Of a stretch of DNA of 64,000 nucleotides, positions 18,043 through 27,606 are shown one piece after another. The DNA comes from B30-G6 sp963701385. GTDB taxonomy: Bacteria; Desulfobacterota; Desulfobacteria; Desulfobacterales; B30-G6. Position numbers and translations under genes: made by a program. The stretch spans positions 330,222-394,221 of the forward strand of contig CAVOZW010000016.1 of NCBI GenBank assembly GCA_963701385.1, given 5' to 3'. Within the stretch, counting starts at the first letter, position 1. The number at the start of each line of letters is the position of its first letter. The notes under the pieces were generated by a model. The model was not told the DNA's origin. It worked only from the letters and a program-made list of their open reading frames with translations, and made no database searches.

Positions 18043-19503
18043 ATGCCATTACACGAACTGACCATTCAAGCGGCACACAACCTGCTCAAGGCAAAGGAAA
18101 TTTCATCCCGGGAATTGACCCAGGCGGTTTTGGATCGCATCGAAGCGGTCGAGAGCCGGGTGGACGCTTTTATAACGGTGACGGAAGCGGAAGCGATTCA
18201 AGCGGCCGATAGGGCGGACCAACAGATAGCCAAAGGGAACATCGGTCTTTTGACGGGTGTTCCCATCGGGGTCAAGGACCTCATCTGCACCCAAGGGATC
18301 AAAACCACCTGCGGATCGCGGATCCTCGAGCATTTTATTCCGCCCTATGATGCAAGCGTGGTAAAAAAACTCAAGTCCGACCATGCCGTCATCATTGGCA
18401 AAATGAATATGGATGAATTTGCCATGGGGTCGTCCACCGAGCACTCCAGCGTAAAAATTACCCGCAACCCGTGGGATCTGAGCCGCATTCCAGGTGGTTC
18501 CAGCGGCGGCTCTGCGGCAGCGGTTGCGGCCGACATGTGCCTGGGTGCCCTGGGGTCGGATACGGGCGGTTCCATCAGGCAACCGGCCTCCCACTGCGGT
18601 ATTGTGGGCATGAAACCCACCTATGGCCGTGTGTCTCGATTCGGGCTGGTGGCGTTTGCATCCTCCCTCGACCAGATCGGTCCTTTAACAAAAAACGTCA
18701 CGGACTGCGCCATGATGCTGAATACGATTTCAGGATATGACGCCAGTGATTCCACCTCGGTTCCCGAGCATGTGCCCGATTTCAGGTCCTTTCTCACGGA
18801 GGATCTTAAGGGTGTAACCGTCGGCATCCCCAAAGAAGTTGCGGCCCTGGAAGGCCTCGATCCAGACGTCGCGTCCGTTGTTCAGGAGGCTGTCCGTGTT
18901 GTTGAGAACCGAGGGGCTCACTGTATCGACATTTCATTGCCGCATACCGAATATGTGGTAGCGGTCTACTATGTCATCGCACCCTGTGAGGCCAGCTCGA
19001 ATCTCGCCAGATATGACGGTGTCAAATACGGATACCGCAACCGGGATCAGGACACCTTGATGGACATGTACCGAGCTACGCGGACGGCTGGATTCGGGTT
19101 GGAAGTTCAGAGGCGTATCATCATCGGCACCTACTGCCTGTCTGCCGGGTACTACGATGCCTACTATGGAAAAGCTTCCCAGGTTCGTACGTTGATTGTC
19201 GAAGATTACAAACGCGCATTTCAGGCATGCGATGTCATTCTCTCCCCGGTGGCCCCGACGCCCGCATTTAAGATCGGCGAGAATGTCGAAGATCCTTTGA
19301 AGATGTACCTGTCGGATATATTTACGCTTTCGGCGAACCTGGCCGGCATTCCGGGTCTGTCGGTTCCGTGTGGGTTTTCCACCGATGGGTTGCCCATCGG
19401 TCTTCAGATATTGGGGAAGCATTTTAATGAGGGCATGCTGTTAAAGGTGGCGTACAGTTTTGAACAGGGGACGGAACATCATAAGAAGAGGCCCTTGATT
19501 TAA
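18043..19503 (+). CDS. gatA: Asp/Glu-tRNA amidotransferase subunit A
   Basis: Amidase subunit that releases ammonia from glutamine (or asparagine) for transamidation of mischarged tRNA. The amidase-signature catalytic triad is visible: lysine in GVPIGVKDL, cis-serine and nucleophile serine in GGSSGGSAAA and SDTGGSIRQPA. Other family landmarks are KPTYGRVSRFG and SLDQIGP. 486 residues is normal. Start ATG 18043 has GGGAAGG upstream. Because glnS is also present in this window, the complex probably serves Asn-tRNA formation. Confidence 0.97.
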   Translation: MPLHELTIQAAHNLLKAKEISSRELTQAVLDRIEAVESRVDAFITVTEAEAIQAADRADQQIAKGNIGLLTGVPIGVKDLICTQGIKTTCGSRILEHFIPPYDASVVKKLKSDHAVIIGKMNMDEFAMGSSTEHSSVKITRNPWDLSRIPGGSSGGSAAAVAADMCLGALGSDTGGSIRQPASHCGIVGMKPTYGRVSRFGLVAFASSLDQIGPLTKNVTDCAMMLNTISGYDASDSTSVPEHVPDFRSFLTEDLKGVTVGIPKEVAALEGLDPDVASVVQEAVRVVENRGAHCIDISLPHTEYVVAVYYVIAPCEASSNLARYDGVKYGYRNRDQDTLMDMYRATRTAGFGLEVQRRIIIGTYCLSAGYYDAYYGKASQVRTLIVEDYKRAFQACDVILSPVAPTPAFKIGENVEDPLKMYLSDIFTLSANLAGIPGLSVPCGFSTDGLPIGLQILGKHFNEGMLLKVAYSFEQGTEHHKKRPLI

Positions 19504-19506
19504 AAA

Positions 19507-19948
19507 GAATATCGAATATCGAACAAGGAATTTCGAATGACGAAGGACTGTCATGAGTATGATATTGAAGATCGACTGATAGGTTTTGCGGTTCGAATAA
19601 TTGCCTTGATTGAATCATTGCCCAAAACCATGGTCGGTAAACATATTGGTGGGCAGTTACTCAAGTCTGGAACATCACCTTCAGCAAACTATGGCGAGGC
19701 ACAGGGCGCCGAATCTCGCTCTGATTTCATTCATAAGATGAAGATATGTCTTAAAGAACTTCGTGAGACAAGGGTATGGTTGAAAATTATAGGAAAAACA
19801 AAACTGATAAGGCCGGAAACAAAGCTGAAGACACTATTAGAAGAAAATAATCAGTTGATATGCATCTTTGTTGCGAGCATAAAAACAGCGAAAGCGAAAA
19901 AAATGAAAACTTCTTAATTCAATATTTCTTGTTTGACATTCGATATTC
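19507..19948. mobile_element. Inverted-repeat cassette around a four-helix-bundle gene
   Basis: Ends of about 32 bp (19507-19538 and 19917-19948) are imperfect inverted copies sharing the outer GAATATCGAAT and the inner AACAAG. They enclose exactly one gene: the start codon lies within the left end and the stop codon touches the right end. No transposase is inside. Confidence 0.65.
19537..19917 (+). CDS. Four-helix-bundle protein (S23/bAvd-like)
   Basis: 126 residues, helical throughout, matching the four-helix-bundle family related to proteins found in 23S rRNA intervening sequences and to the accessory protein (bAvd) of diversity-generating retroelements. Pattern: DRLIGFAVRIIALIESLP, VGKHIGGQLLKSGTSPSANY, EARS-like AESRSDFIHKMKICLKELRE, and a lysine-rich tail. 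No reverse transcriptase or variable repeat is nearby, so a retroelement role is not supported here. The gene is bracketed by inverted repeats, which suggests it moves as a cassette. Molecular role unknown. Confidence 0.85.
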   Translation: MTKDCHEYDIEDRLIGFAVRIIALIESLPKTMVGKHIGGQLLKSGTSPSANYGEAQGAESRSDFIHKMKICLKELRETRVWLKIIGKTKLIRPETKLKTLLEENNQLICIFVASIKTAKAKKMKTS

Positions 19949-20014
19949 TCACTAAAATGATGCTGATGCTGCTTAATTTACATGTATGCATTCTGTAGTT
20001 AAGGAGGCAATCCC

Positions 20015-20194
20015 ATGACCACCATCCAGCCTGATGGCGAAATGATTCGCAAAGCCGTGAAATGGATTTCTGAAGAACGACAGACCGATCAATCGAAGAA
20101 ACATCAACAAATGATCGAAGAAGCCGCCATCAGATTTAATCTGTCGCCCATGGAGGTTGAATCTTTGAGCAATTTTCTAAAGACTGAAGAATAG
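20015..20194 (+). CDS. Small 59-residue protein upstream of mutL
   Basis: Not recognised by name. ATG 20015 follows a strong AAGGAGG. The product is charged and helical (EMIRKAVKWISEERQ, KKHQQMIEEAAIRFNLSP, MEVESLSNFLK). No signal peptide or cysteine. It ends 87 bp before mutL on the same strand and could be co-transcribed. The strong ribosome-binding site and helix-compatible sequence argue that it is a real gene. Confidence 0.7.
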   Translation: MTTIQPDGEMIRKAVKWISEERQTDQSKKHQQMIEEAAIRFNLSPMEVESLSNFLKTEE

Positions 20195-20281
20195 AAGCAG
20201 TCCTATCACGAAAACACGCACGAAGTATCCATAAGGATAAAGGAAGAAGATCAGAATACACCAGACGTTAAATTAAGACAC

Positions 20282-22124
20282 ATGACGATCATCCGCATAC
20301 TGCCCGAAATATTGTCCAACAAGATTGCCGCCGGTGAGGTGGTGGAACGACCGGCATCCGTGGTCAAGGAACTGCTGGAGAATTCCCTGGATGCGGAGAG
20401 CACCCAAATCGTCGTGGAGATCGAAAAAGGGGGCCGATCCCTGATCCGGGTATCGGACAACGGGATCGGCATGCGGCCTGACGATGCCCTGCTCTCCATC
20501 GAACGCTATGCCACCAGCAAGATATATAAAAATGAAGACCTGTTTTCCATCCGGACGCTGGGTTTCAGGGGCGAAGCCCTGCCCAGCATCGCTTCCGTGT
20601 CCCGATTTTCGCTTGTCACCCGGCACCGGGAAACCGATACCGGCCTCGAGGTTCTCATGGCGGGCGGCAAGATTGAAAAGGTGACCGAATGCGGCGCGCC
20701 GGTCGGCACCCAGGTAACCGTGCGGCAATTATTTTTTAACACACCGGCCAGGAGAAAATTTTTAAAAGGCGTCCAGACCGAAACGGGCCACATCGCCGAC
20801 GTGGTCACGGCCATGGCCCTGGGACGGCCCGCTGTTCAATTCAAACTGCTTCATAACAAAAAAACCGTGAAAAACTGGGTGGCTGTTGCCAATCCTGCAG
20901 ACCGGGTGATCCATGTACTGGGATCGGAGTTGAAAGCGGGAATCATCAGCGTTCAGCACGACGACGGGTACCTGCAGCTGGAAGGCTGGCTCTCTTCTCC
21001 GTCGATCACGCGCAAAACATCCCGCAGTATGCACATCTATGTCAATGGCAGGGCTGCCAGGGACCGCGTGATCCAACATGCCCTGTTTGAGGGCTATGCC
21101 GGCCGACTCGTCAAAGGCCAGTTCCCCATGGCGGTGTTGTTTGTCCGCTTGCCATTTGACAGGGTGGATGTCAATGTGCATCCCGCAAAAAACGAGGTGA
21201 GATTCAGCGACCAGAAATTGGTTCACGACACGGTCCGGACAGCGGTCACCCATGCCCTGCAGCAGGACGATTCCCGAAGGTGGGGCAGACGGTTTCCCCA
21301 GGAAAATATGCATGTTATCAGGCAAAAGGCCGAAGATTATCGACCATCAGGCGCATGGACCTCATCGACGACCGGACAAGACCGGGGACAACGAAACCCC
21401 CGTTTGGCCCCCATCTGCCGCACTGTCCCGGCCATCCCTTTCGAAAGCATCCAAACCACACGCTGCCGCCCTCCACATGAACGACCGGCGTGGGTTGTCA
21501 ACGCCGGTTTCGGCCCAGAAGCAACTCTGGGACCAGACACGTTTCAGCGAATTGAAGGTCATCGGCCAATTCCAGGATATCTACATTGTGTGCGAATTCG
21601 ACGCGGATCTCATCCTGCTCGATCAGCATGCCGCACATGAACGGATTGTATACGAAAAGCTGCAGCGATCCCGGAACGGCAAAACCGCCTCCCAGGGCTT
21701 GCTGATACCCGAAACCGTCGATTTGAACTACCGCGAGGCAGGGGTGCTCACCAAGTTTCTACCCGCGCTTTCGGCCCTGGGCCTTGAGATCGAGCCCTTT
21801 GGGGGTGATACCTTTGCCATCAAGTCGGTGCCGGCGCTGCTGGGTGGGCGTGAGATCAAGTCCCTGGTGCTGGAGATGGTAGAAAAGTGGGTCCAAGACG
21901 GCTGCGAAGACGTGATCGAAACGGCGCTTGACGACACCATCAAACTCATGGCCTGTCATGGCGCTATTCGGGCCAACCAGCGTCTTACGGATATGGAAAT
22001 CAAAACCATGCTGGAACAGCTGGATGCCTGTGAGGATCCTTCCAACTGCCCGCATGGAAGACCTACCTGGATCCGGTTGAGCAAAAACTATTTCGATAAG
22101 GCTTTCAGACGGATTTTAGCTTGA
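20282..22124 (+). CDS. mutL: DNA mismatch repair protein MutL (one frameshift)
   Basis: The GHKL ATPase that links MutS mismatch recognition to strand incision. N-terminal half: IRILPEILSNKIAAGEVVERPASVVKELLENSLDA, DNGIGM, FRGEALPSIASV, and VNVHPAKNEVRF near residue 300. C-terminal dimerisation domain in the next frame: LKVIGQFQDIYIVCE, LLDQHAAHERI, and ACHGAIRANQ. The frame changes in the proline-rich linker between about 21340 and 21390; deleting one base restores it. As written, the N-terminal domain ends with about 110 foreign residues. A DQHAAHERI-type C-terminal motif indicates the endonuclease-capable class, but CPHGRP rather than a full zinc site is what I can read. Confidence 0.9.
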
Positions 22125-22267
22125 CAATCGATTATCGTTGGTGCTTATCCATCTTTACTTTTTTTTACGGAAGGGCGTGGCGAGAGGCTACAAGTTGGGT
22201 CATGCAAGTCTGATGTATACCATATCTCGGGTTATCAGCCCAAGCCATCGGGAATGGGTGAAAAATC

Positions 22268-22296
22268 TTGACTTATATTTTACAAATTGTTATAAG
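22268..22296 (+). promoter_or_regulatory. Promoter of porin-like gene A
   Basis: TTGACT (22268-22273) and TATAAG (22291-22296), spacer exactly 17 bp. The same geometry precedes porin-like gene B at 27398. Confidence 0.65.
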
Positions 22297-22302
22297 TAAC
22301 GC

Positions 22303-22508
22303 TATTTTATAGCATAATTATTAACAATTATATGTAACTAACAACATCGAGACGTTTGAAACAGGTGCTTATCGCGATACATCGATGGCCTTTTCAAATG
22401 TCTTATTTCCCAAAAGGGGGTGGTCACGGAATCGATTGAATGACGTGAAACAATTGTTCGGCAAACAATTTAATGTAAGTGAATACCTATCTTAAGGAGG
22501 AAACAAGG
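22303..22508 (+). other. Long 5' leader of porin-like gene A
   Basis: About 200 nt without a gene. It holds an AT-rich palindromic stretch (22311-22345), a motif AAAGGGGGTGGT near 22414 also present (AAAGGAGGTGGT) in the leader of gene B near 27487, and a small hairpin AATTGTT-CGGC-AAACAATT near 22452-22470. It ends in AAGGAGG before the start codon. Confidence 0.45.
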
Positions 22509-23711
22509 ATGAAAAAGTATGTTATACTAACGATTGCACTTCTGTTCATCGCAGGCATTGCCTACGCTGAGGGTGAAACCTTCTCAGCCAGTGGTCAGTA
22601 CCGCATGGAGGCTTATGATTTTAAAGCGTTGGGCAACGATGATGAGGACGCAAACCATCAGACCTACATCGACCAGCGCTTCCGGGCCCAGTTTAACTGG
22701 ATGCCGGCAGATGGTGTCAAGGCCATACTGCGCGGCGACTTTGCCGAAGATCAATGGGGTGATATTGGATACCGCCCGAATCCGGGACATGACACGATCA
22801 TGATCGACAAGGCCTATGTGGACCTCACCAAGGAGATGGTCAACCTTAAGGTCGGTCTTTACGGACATGGCGGCTTCGGTAACGCAATCGTCAACGACAA
22901 CCAGGGTACCAATGTTTGGATCACGGGCGATTTCGCGCCGGTAACGGTAGACGTTCTGTATACCAAGTTGAGTGAAGGTTCTGCCCTGACCGACGATGCT
23001 GCGGCCGACGATTCCGACAAAGACAACGATCTTTATGGTGCCCAGGTGAGCTTTGCAGCCGAGGCTTTCAAAGCCGGTGCTTTCTACGTCACCATGATCG
23101 ACGATGCTGCGGAAGACACCAAGAACGCCATTGGTCTGTTCGGATCGAGCACCTTGGGAAAAATTTCCTTCTGGGGTGAAGTGGATCTGTTCAGCGGGTC
23201 AGACGATGCAAACGATGTGGATTACGTGGGTACCAACGTGACCTTGAACGGTCAAATGGCCATCATGGAAAAACTTATGGCCGGTCTTGACCTGTTCTGG
23301 GCTGCCGGCAGCACCGATGACGGTGAAGAGCAAATCGCGTGGCTGACCGATGACTGGGGTTATACGCCCTTTGATTACGGTCCGTTCCAGTGGATTCAGA
23401 GCACAGGCATCGACAATCACGAGATCGAAGCCAATGCCGGTTCTATGGGATTCAATGTATATGGCAGCTATGGCGCCATGGAGGATCTGACCCTCTATGC
23501 CAACGTAGGCTACATCCTGCCCAGCGAAGAAGATCCCGATGACAACGATGTCTACGTCGAGAACTACACCGTATTCGGCTTAGGTGCCACCTATTACTTG
23601 CTGCCCGGCACCTCTTTCAACCTGAGATACGAGAATGTGAGTGTGTCAGGAAACAATATTGCTGATGATGCACAGACGAAACTCATGGGGATGTTGAAGG
23701 TTAATTTCTAA
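22509..23711 (+). CDS. Outer-membrane porin-like beta-barrel protein A
   Basis: About 400 residues. Signal peptide MKKYVILTIALLFIAGIAYA, then a mature protein with alternating hydrophobic strands and Asp/Gly-rich turns (FSASGQYRMEAYDFKAL, FRAQFNWMPADGVKAILRGD) and a last strand ending in a terminal phenylalanine (LMGMLKVNF), the usual signal for outer-membrane insertion. ATG 22509 follows AAGGAGG; the upstream ATG at 22479 would spoil the signal peptide. It has its own promoter (22268) and terminator (23744). Substrate unknown. It pairs in layout with gene B at 27607. Confidence 0.88.
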   Translation: MKKYVILTIALLFIAGIAYAEGETFSASGQYRMEAYDFKALGNDDEDANHQTYIDQRFRAQFNWMPADGVKAILRGDFAEDQWGDIGYRPNPGHDTIMIDKAYVDLTKEMVNLKVGLYGHGGFGNAIVNDNQGTNVWITGDFAPVTVDVLYTKLSEGSALTDDAAADDSDKDNDLYGAQVSFAAEAFKAGAFYVTMIDDAAEDTKNAIGLFGSSTLGKISFWGEVDLFSGSDDANDVDYVGTNVTLNGQMAIMEKLMAGLDLFWAAGSTDDGEEQIAWLTDDWGYTPFDYGPFQWIQSTGIDNHEIEANAGSMGFNVYGSYGAMEDLTLYANVGYILPSEEDPDDNDVYVENYTVFGLGATYYLLPGTSFNLRYENVSVSGNNIADDAQTKLMGMLKVNF

Positions 23712-23743
23712 ACCTTTACATTCACATGTAATCCAAAGCCCAA

Positions 23744-23777
23744 AAAGAAACCCGCCTTCTGGCGGGTTTCTTTCTTT
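23744..23777 (+). terminator. Terminator after porin-like gene A
   Basis: AAAGAAACCCGCC-TTCT-GGCGGGTTTCTTT, a 13-bp perfect stem with flanking A and T runs, so it can work in both directions. Confidence 0.93.
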
Positions 23778-23812
23778 AAATCAAATGGCCTAGCCCGGAA
23801 ACTTCACAACCC

Positions 23813-25459
23813 ATGATGCATCACACTTGCCGTCAAAAACGAACCGCCGTTGCCTTGCTCATATGCATCGTTCTGCTGCTGTGTTCAAGTGTCGGCATGG
23901 CTCAAACCGCCCGTATCGCCATCTTTCCGCTGGTCATACATGCCGCTGAAGATCTCGAATTCATGCAGAGCGGTATCTTCGAGATGCTTGCCAGCCGACT
24001 CGGATCCGTTGACAGCGCCACCACGATCATCCCCCGGCAAGTGGTCCTGGATCAGATCGCATCATTGCCGCCGGCCACTCTTACAGCCACGATTGACATG
24101 GCCCAAGCGTTGCGGGCCGACTATTTTGTTTACGGCAGCCTCAGCGCTTTTGGTCAGCAAATCAGCACCGATGTCAAATTTGTCGATACGGCCGCAGGCA
24201 CAGCCCTGGTTACGTTCAGCCAGACCGGTACAGGACACGGTGATGTGATCGCGCATATCGACCGCTTTGCGACCCTGGTCAACCGCAAACGCATGGACCA
24301 GGCAACGGGTGACGCCGCACAGGATTCAGGGGCCCCGGACGGTCAACCAGCGGCAGAGGTCGAACCCCGGTCTTTGTCGGGCCCGCCTCTTCTGGGCAAA
24401 GGAACTGCGGGGACGGAAATCAGCGGTCTGGTGGTGGCCCAGGAAGACAGGGCCGCCGACGGCCGCTGGCAGAGCGACACCTTTAATACGCATCTCAAAG
24501 GCGTGGCGGTGGGGGATGTGGATGGTGACGGATCCAATGAAACCGTGATGATCGACCGTAACCGGATCTATGTCTACCGGTTTGAGAAGGGCCATTTTAG
24601 CCAGCTGAGCGAATTCCAAAAAAGCCGGAACTCACTTTTCTTGAGCCTGGATGTCGCCGACATCAACGGCAATGGTAAAGCCGAAATCTTTGTTACCAGC
24701 TATGACACCGTCAGCGAACGGTCCAGCGTCTTTGTTTTCGAGTCCACCGCCAACGGTATCGGCCTGCTGTCGGAAAAAATCGACCAGTTTTATCGGGTGT
24801 TTTCGAATGCAGACGGCCACCAGACCCTCATGGCCCAGGAAAATGTAATGAATCCAAAATATTCAGATACGATTCAGGTGCTTGGCTTTGAAAAGGGTCA
24901 ATATGTGAGCATCGATACGATAGCGGCACCAAGGAGTCTCTCGCTCTACGAAATGACCGTTGCACCCAAGACCCCGGAGCGCGAGCGTATCTTTATCGGT
25001 TACGTGCGCAATCATGAAATCGCCGCCCTTAATAGCGGGGGCGAAACCCTATGGGACACGGGTGAAGCATTCGGCGGCAGCCTCAACTATCTCGAATATA
25101 CCGACCGGCAGCTCAAAGAAGTCGTCCGCTACTACCTTCCGAAACGTATTCTGGTGGCAGATACCGACCGCAACGGCAAGCAGGAAATGATCGCCATCCG
25201 GAATATCAATTCTCTGCCCGGGTTCATGCTCAAGAGCAGACGCTACAAGCGCGGCTATATCGCCTGTATGGAATGGGATGACAAGTACGCGTTGCAGCCG
25301 AAATGGAAAACCATCGAAGAACACGGCTACATCAGTGACCTGGCTATCGCCGATGCCACCAACGACGGCAAGCCGGATCTGGTGTTCTCTGTGGTGTCCG
25401 ATGTCAAGACCCGGATCGAGAAATCGAGCGCTTACCTGGTCATCCAGCAGCTGCCATAA
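23813..25459 (+). CDS. Exported TolB-N-like / FG-GAP repeat protein A
   Basis: 548 residues. Signal peptide (ALLICIVLLLCSSVGMAQ), then an N-terminal domain like that of TolB/FlgO-type proteins that first collects names of small periplasmic folds (ARIAIFPLVIHAAEDLEF, ADYFVYGSLSAFG). From about residue 235 there are FG-GAP/VCBS-like calcium-binding repeats: VGDVDGDGSNETV, VADINGNGKAEIF, VADTDRNGKQEMI, IADATNDGKPDLV. Such repeats usually build a beta-propeller outside the cytoplasm. A paralogue with the same domain order is convergent at 25491. Role unknown; the neighbouring porin-like genes suggest an envelope function. Confidence 0.85.
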   Translation: MMHHTCRQKRTAVALLICIVLLLCSSVGMAQTARIAIFPLVIHAAEDLEFMQSGIFEMLASRLGSVDSATTIIPRQVVLDQIASLPPATLTATIDMAQALRADYFVYGSLSAFGQQISTDVKFVDTAAGTALVTFSQTGTGHGDVIAHIDRFATLVNRKRMDQATGDAAQDSGAPDGQPAAEVEPRSLSGPPLLGKGTAGTEISGLVVAQEDRAADGRWQSDTFNTHLKGVAVGDVDGDGSNETVMIDRNRIYVYRFEKGHFSQLSEFQKSRNSLFLSLDVADINGNGKAEIFVTSYDTVSERSSVFVFESTANGIGLLSEKIDQFYRVFSNADGHQTLMAQENVMNPKYSDTIQVLGFEKGQYVSIDTIAAPRSLSLYEMTVAPKTPERERIFIGYVRNHEIAALNSGGETLWDTGEAFGGSLNYLEYTDRQLKEVVRYYLPKRILVADTDRNGKQEMIAIRNINSLPGFMLKSRRYKRGYIACMEWDDKYALQPKWKTIEEHGYISDLAIADATNDGKPDLVFSVVSDVKTRIEKSSAYLVIQQLP

Positions 25460-25490
25460 ATTTAGCCGATCCCGGGTTGTGGTTGCGGGT

Positions 25491-27167
25491 TCATTTGGGC
25501 TGACAGGTCACCAGGTAACTCCGGCCTTTGCTGAAAAGCGTGCTCTGTTTTGCGACCGCTGAAAAGACGATTTCATTCTGGCCGTCGTTGTTCAAATCAC
25601 CGATGACATAATCGCTAATATAACCCGCGATCTTGCGGGTCCGCCACTTGAGCTGGATGCCGATGTCGTCGTAGGACAAACAGTCGATATGCCCTTCGTT
25701 GAAGGCCTTGATACGGGATAACAGCGGGGCGGCATCGTGGTTTTTGAGCAGGATGATTTCGTTCAACCCGTCGCCGTCGATGTCGGTTACGTGGATGCGC
25801 TGGGGCAGGTAGTATTGGACGTTCTTGCGGACATCATCGATCTCCGGCACTTCGAAAAACAGCCGGTTCCCACCATAAATTTCGTTACTCTCCCAGACAA
25901 CATCTCCGTCCGGGTCATAGACGCTGATATGGTCGTTGCCGGAAAAGGCCACGATCTCGTTCCGGCCGTTGTTGGAGGCGTCGCCGAGCGCAAAGTCGTA
26001 CAGCGCCAGCCCCTTTGGCAACACATAGGGAGCTGCGGGCAGATATTGCCCGTCCTGCCACGTCATTTCACGCACATCGCGGTCGAACAGGGCGTCCTTG
26101 ATTGAGACGAGGCTCGAACCCGGTCCCCGTTTCTGGCCCAGCAAGAGCGGTTCCGATGCCGGTGTTTCGAGGATGCGCAGGTACCCGTCAATCCATTCAA
26201 AGATGATGTCAAACGCCTGGCCGTTCCATTCCAGCACCAGCGATTTCAAGCGCTGCTGGCTGGTGATAAAATCGGTCAAAAAGATTTCAGCCTTGCCGTT
26301 GCCGTTGATGTCGGCCGTGTCCACGCGGATGAGCCGGTTGAAAGACCCAAGGCTGAATGTTTTGATTTCCTGGTGTTGGTCACCATCCGCCTGGTATCGG
26401 TGGACATGGACCTGCTTGCCTTCGATAAAAACGGTTTCGTTAGCGCCATCCCCGTCGACATCTGCAATGGATACGCCCTGGATCGCCACTGAAAAATCGT
26501 TGCTTTTCCAGTAGGAAAGGGAGGCGTCGCCCTTGTCGGCTTGCGGTGCGATAACGACGGCGGGTGCCGGTGGTGCGGTCGGGGGCGGCACTTTGGGTTG
26601 GATGCCCGGTATCTCCAGTTTTTCAGGGTGGATGTAAATTTCATCGGCGCCCTTCTTGGCCACCGGTGGTGTCTCGGCGGCTTTGGCGACACCGAAAACA
26701 GATGCATTGATTTGGGTGGCCAAGTGATCGATGTGGGTAATGATGTCGCCCGGGTCCTGACCCACCTCGCTGAATGTCAGCAAGGGCTTTGCCAGGGAGA
26801 CGTCTAGAACACGCGCATCCGTGCTGATCATCGTTCCCAGAAAGGTGATGCTGCCGATGAGAACATAGTCCAGCGCTTGCGCCCGGCCCATGGAGATGGC
26901 CTCCTCGCTTGAGACAGGATCTGTCTGCGCGACCATCGTATGAACCACGACGGTGCGGTTTTCAGCGGAAAGACGCGTGTAGAGCATGTCCGTTACGGCC
27001 GGCCTCAGAAAGGACTGGTCTTTTTCGGCATGAATGTCGAACGGAACGATGAGGATGCTGGGCGGGGTCTCTGCAAAAACAGGCGTCGGGGCGATCAAGG
27101 CCCAAGCGATGATTATCAAACCCAGGTACCGTTTTGAATGCAAGATATGTCTTTTCACCTTAGTCAC
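25491..27167 (-). CDS. Exported TolB-N-like / FG-GAP repeat protein B
   Basis: 558 residues, paralogue of the gene at 23813 and convergent with it (31 bp between stops). Signal peptide (LGLIIIAWALIAPTPVFAE), N-terminal domain (SILIVPFDIHAEKDQSFLR, ALDYVLIGSITFLGTMIST), a proline-rich linker near residues 195-205, and repeats IADVDGDGANETV, TADINGNGKAEIF, LGDASNNGRNEIV, VTDIDGDGLNEII, IGDLNNDGQNEIV. Two copies facing each other between two porin-like genes imply an inverted duplication of the locus. Function unknown. Confidence 0.85.
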   Translation of the reverse strand: MTKVKRHILHSKRYLGLIIIAWALIAPTPVFAETPPSILIVPFDIHAEKDQSFLRPAVTDMLYTRLSAENRTVVVHTMVAQTDPVSSEEAISMGRAQALDYVLIGSITFLGTMISTDARVLDVSLAKPLLTFSEVGQDPGDIITHIDHLATQINASVFGVAKAAETPPVAKKGADEIYIHPEKLEIPGIQPKVPPPTAPPAPAVVIAPQADKGDASLSYWKSNDFSVAIQGVSIADVDGDGANETVFIEGKQVHVHRYQADGDQHQEIKTFSLGSFNRLIRVDTADINGNGKAEIFLTDFITSQQRLKSLVLEWNGQAFDIIFEWIDGYLRILETPASEPLLLGQKRGPGSSLVSIKDALFDRDVREMTWQDGQYLPAAPYVLPKGLALYDFALGDASNNGRNEIVAFSGNDHISVYDPDGDVVWESNEIYGGNRLFFEVPEIDDVRKNVQYYLPQRIHVTDIDGDGLNEIILLKNHDAAPLLSRIKAFNEGHIDCLSYDDIGIQLKWRTRKIAGYISDYVIGDLNNDGQNEIVFSAVAKQSTLFSKGRSYLVTCQPK

Positions 27168-27397
27168 TCCCTTATCATGTGTTGTCTCAAACGCTTTTGA
27201 AATGGGTGCCTGACCCTATTACCATGCCGGGTTGCGCTTTTAAAGCCTTTAGGTGGAAATTTTCAGTATAGCCACCGGTATTTACACAACATAAAACCTT
27301 AGGATGCTTTGAAAACCCGCTCTTTGGGTGTCGTTTCCCGCAAGTTCCACCATATCTGGCGTTTTATGGCCTGGGGCTTCCCTTAGGGCCTAATGAC

Positions 27398-27426
27398 TTG
27401 ACTATTATGGACTAACTTGATATAAA
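27398..27426 (+). promoter_or_regulatory. Promoter of porin-like gene B
   Basis: TTGACT (27398-27403) and TATAAA (27421-27426), spacer 17 bp, the best sigma70 match seen in the window. The leader to the start codon is about 175 nt. The other part of the 27168-27606 gap shows no gene. Confidence 0.7.
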
Positions 27427-27606
27427 TGTCCAAATTTGTTTTATTGTTATGTCTAATTATGTTTATTTTGGTGTAACTTAAAACAGGAAAGGAGGTGGTG
27501 AAACGGATCGGGTCATTCAGCACGCCGTGAATTGCCTGATGTGACAAGGTTGGTTGATTACAGGTGATAGTCATTTGACACTACTCTTGAGGAGGAGACT
27601 TTTAAG

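Noticed and set aside
17943..18212. Open frame of 89 residues before and over the gatA start
   Set aside because: It overlaps gatA in another frame and shows no coding pattern beyond chance.
19537..19917. Diversity-generating retroelement
   Set aside because: The four-helix-bundle protein resembles the accessory protein, but no reverse transcriptase, template repeat or variable repeat is present nearby.
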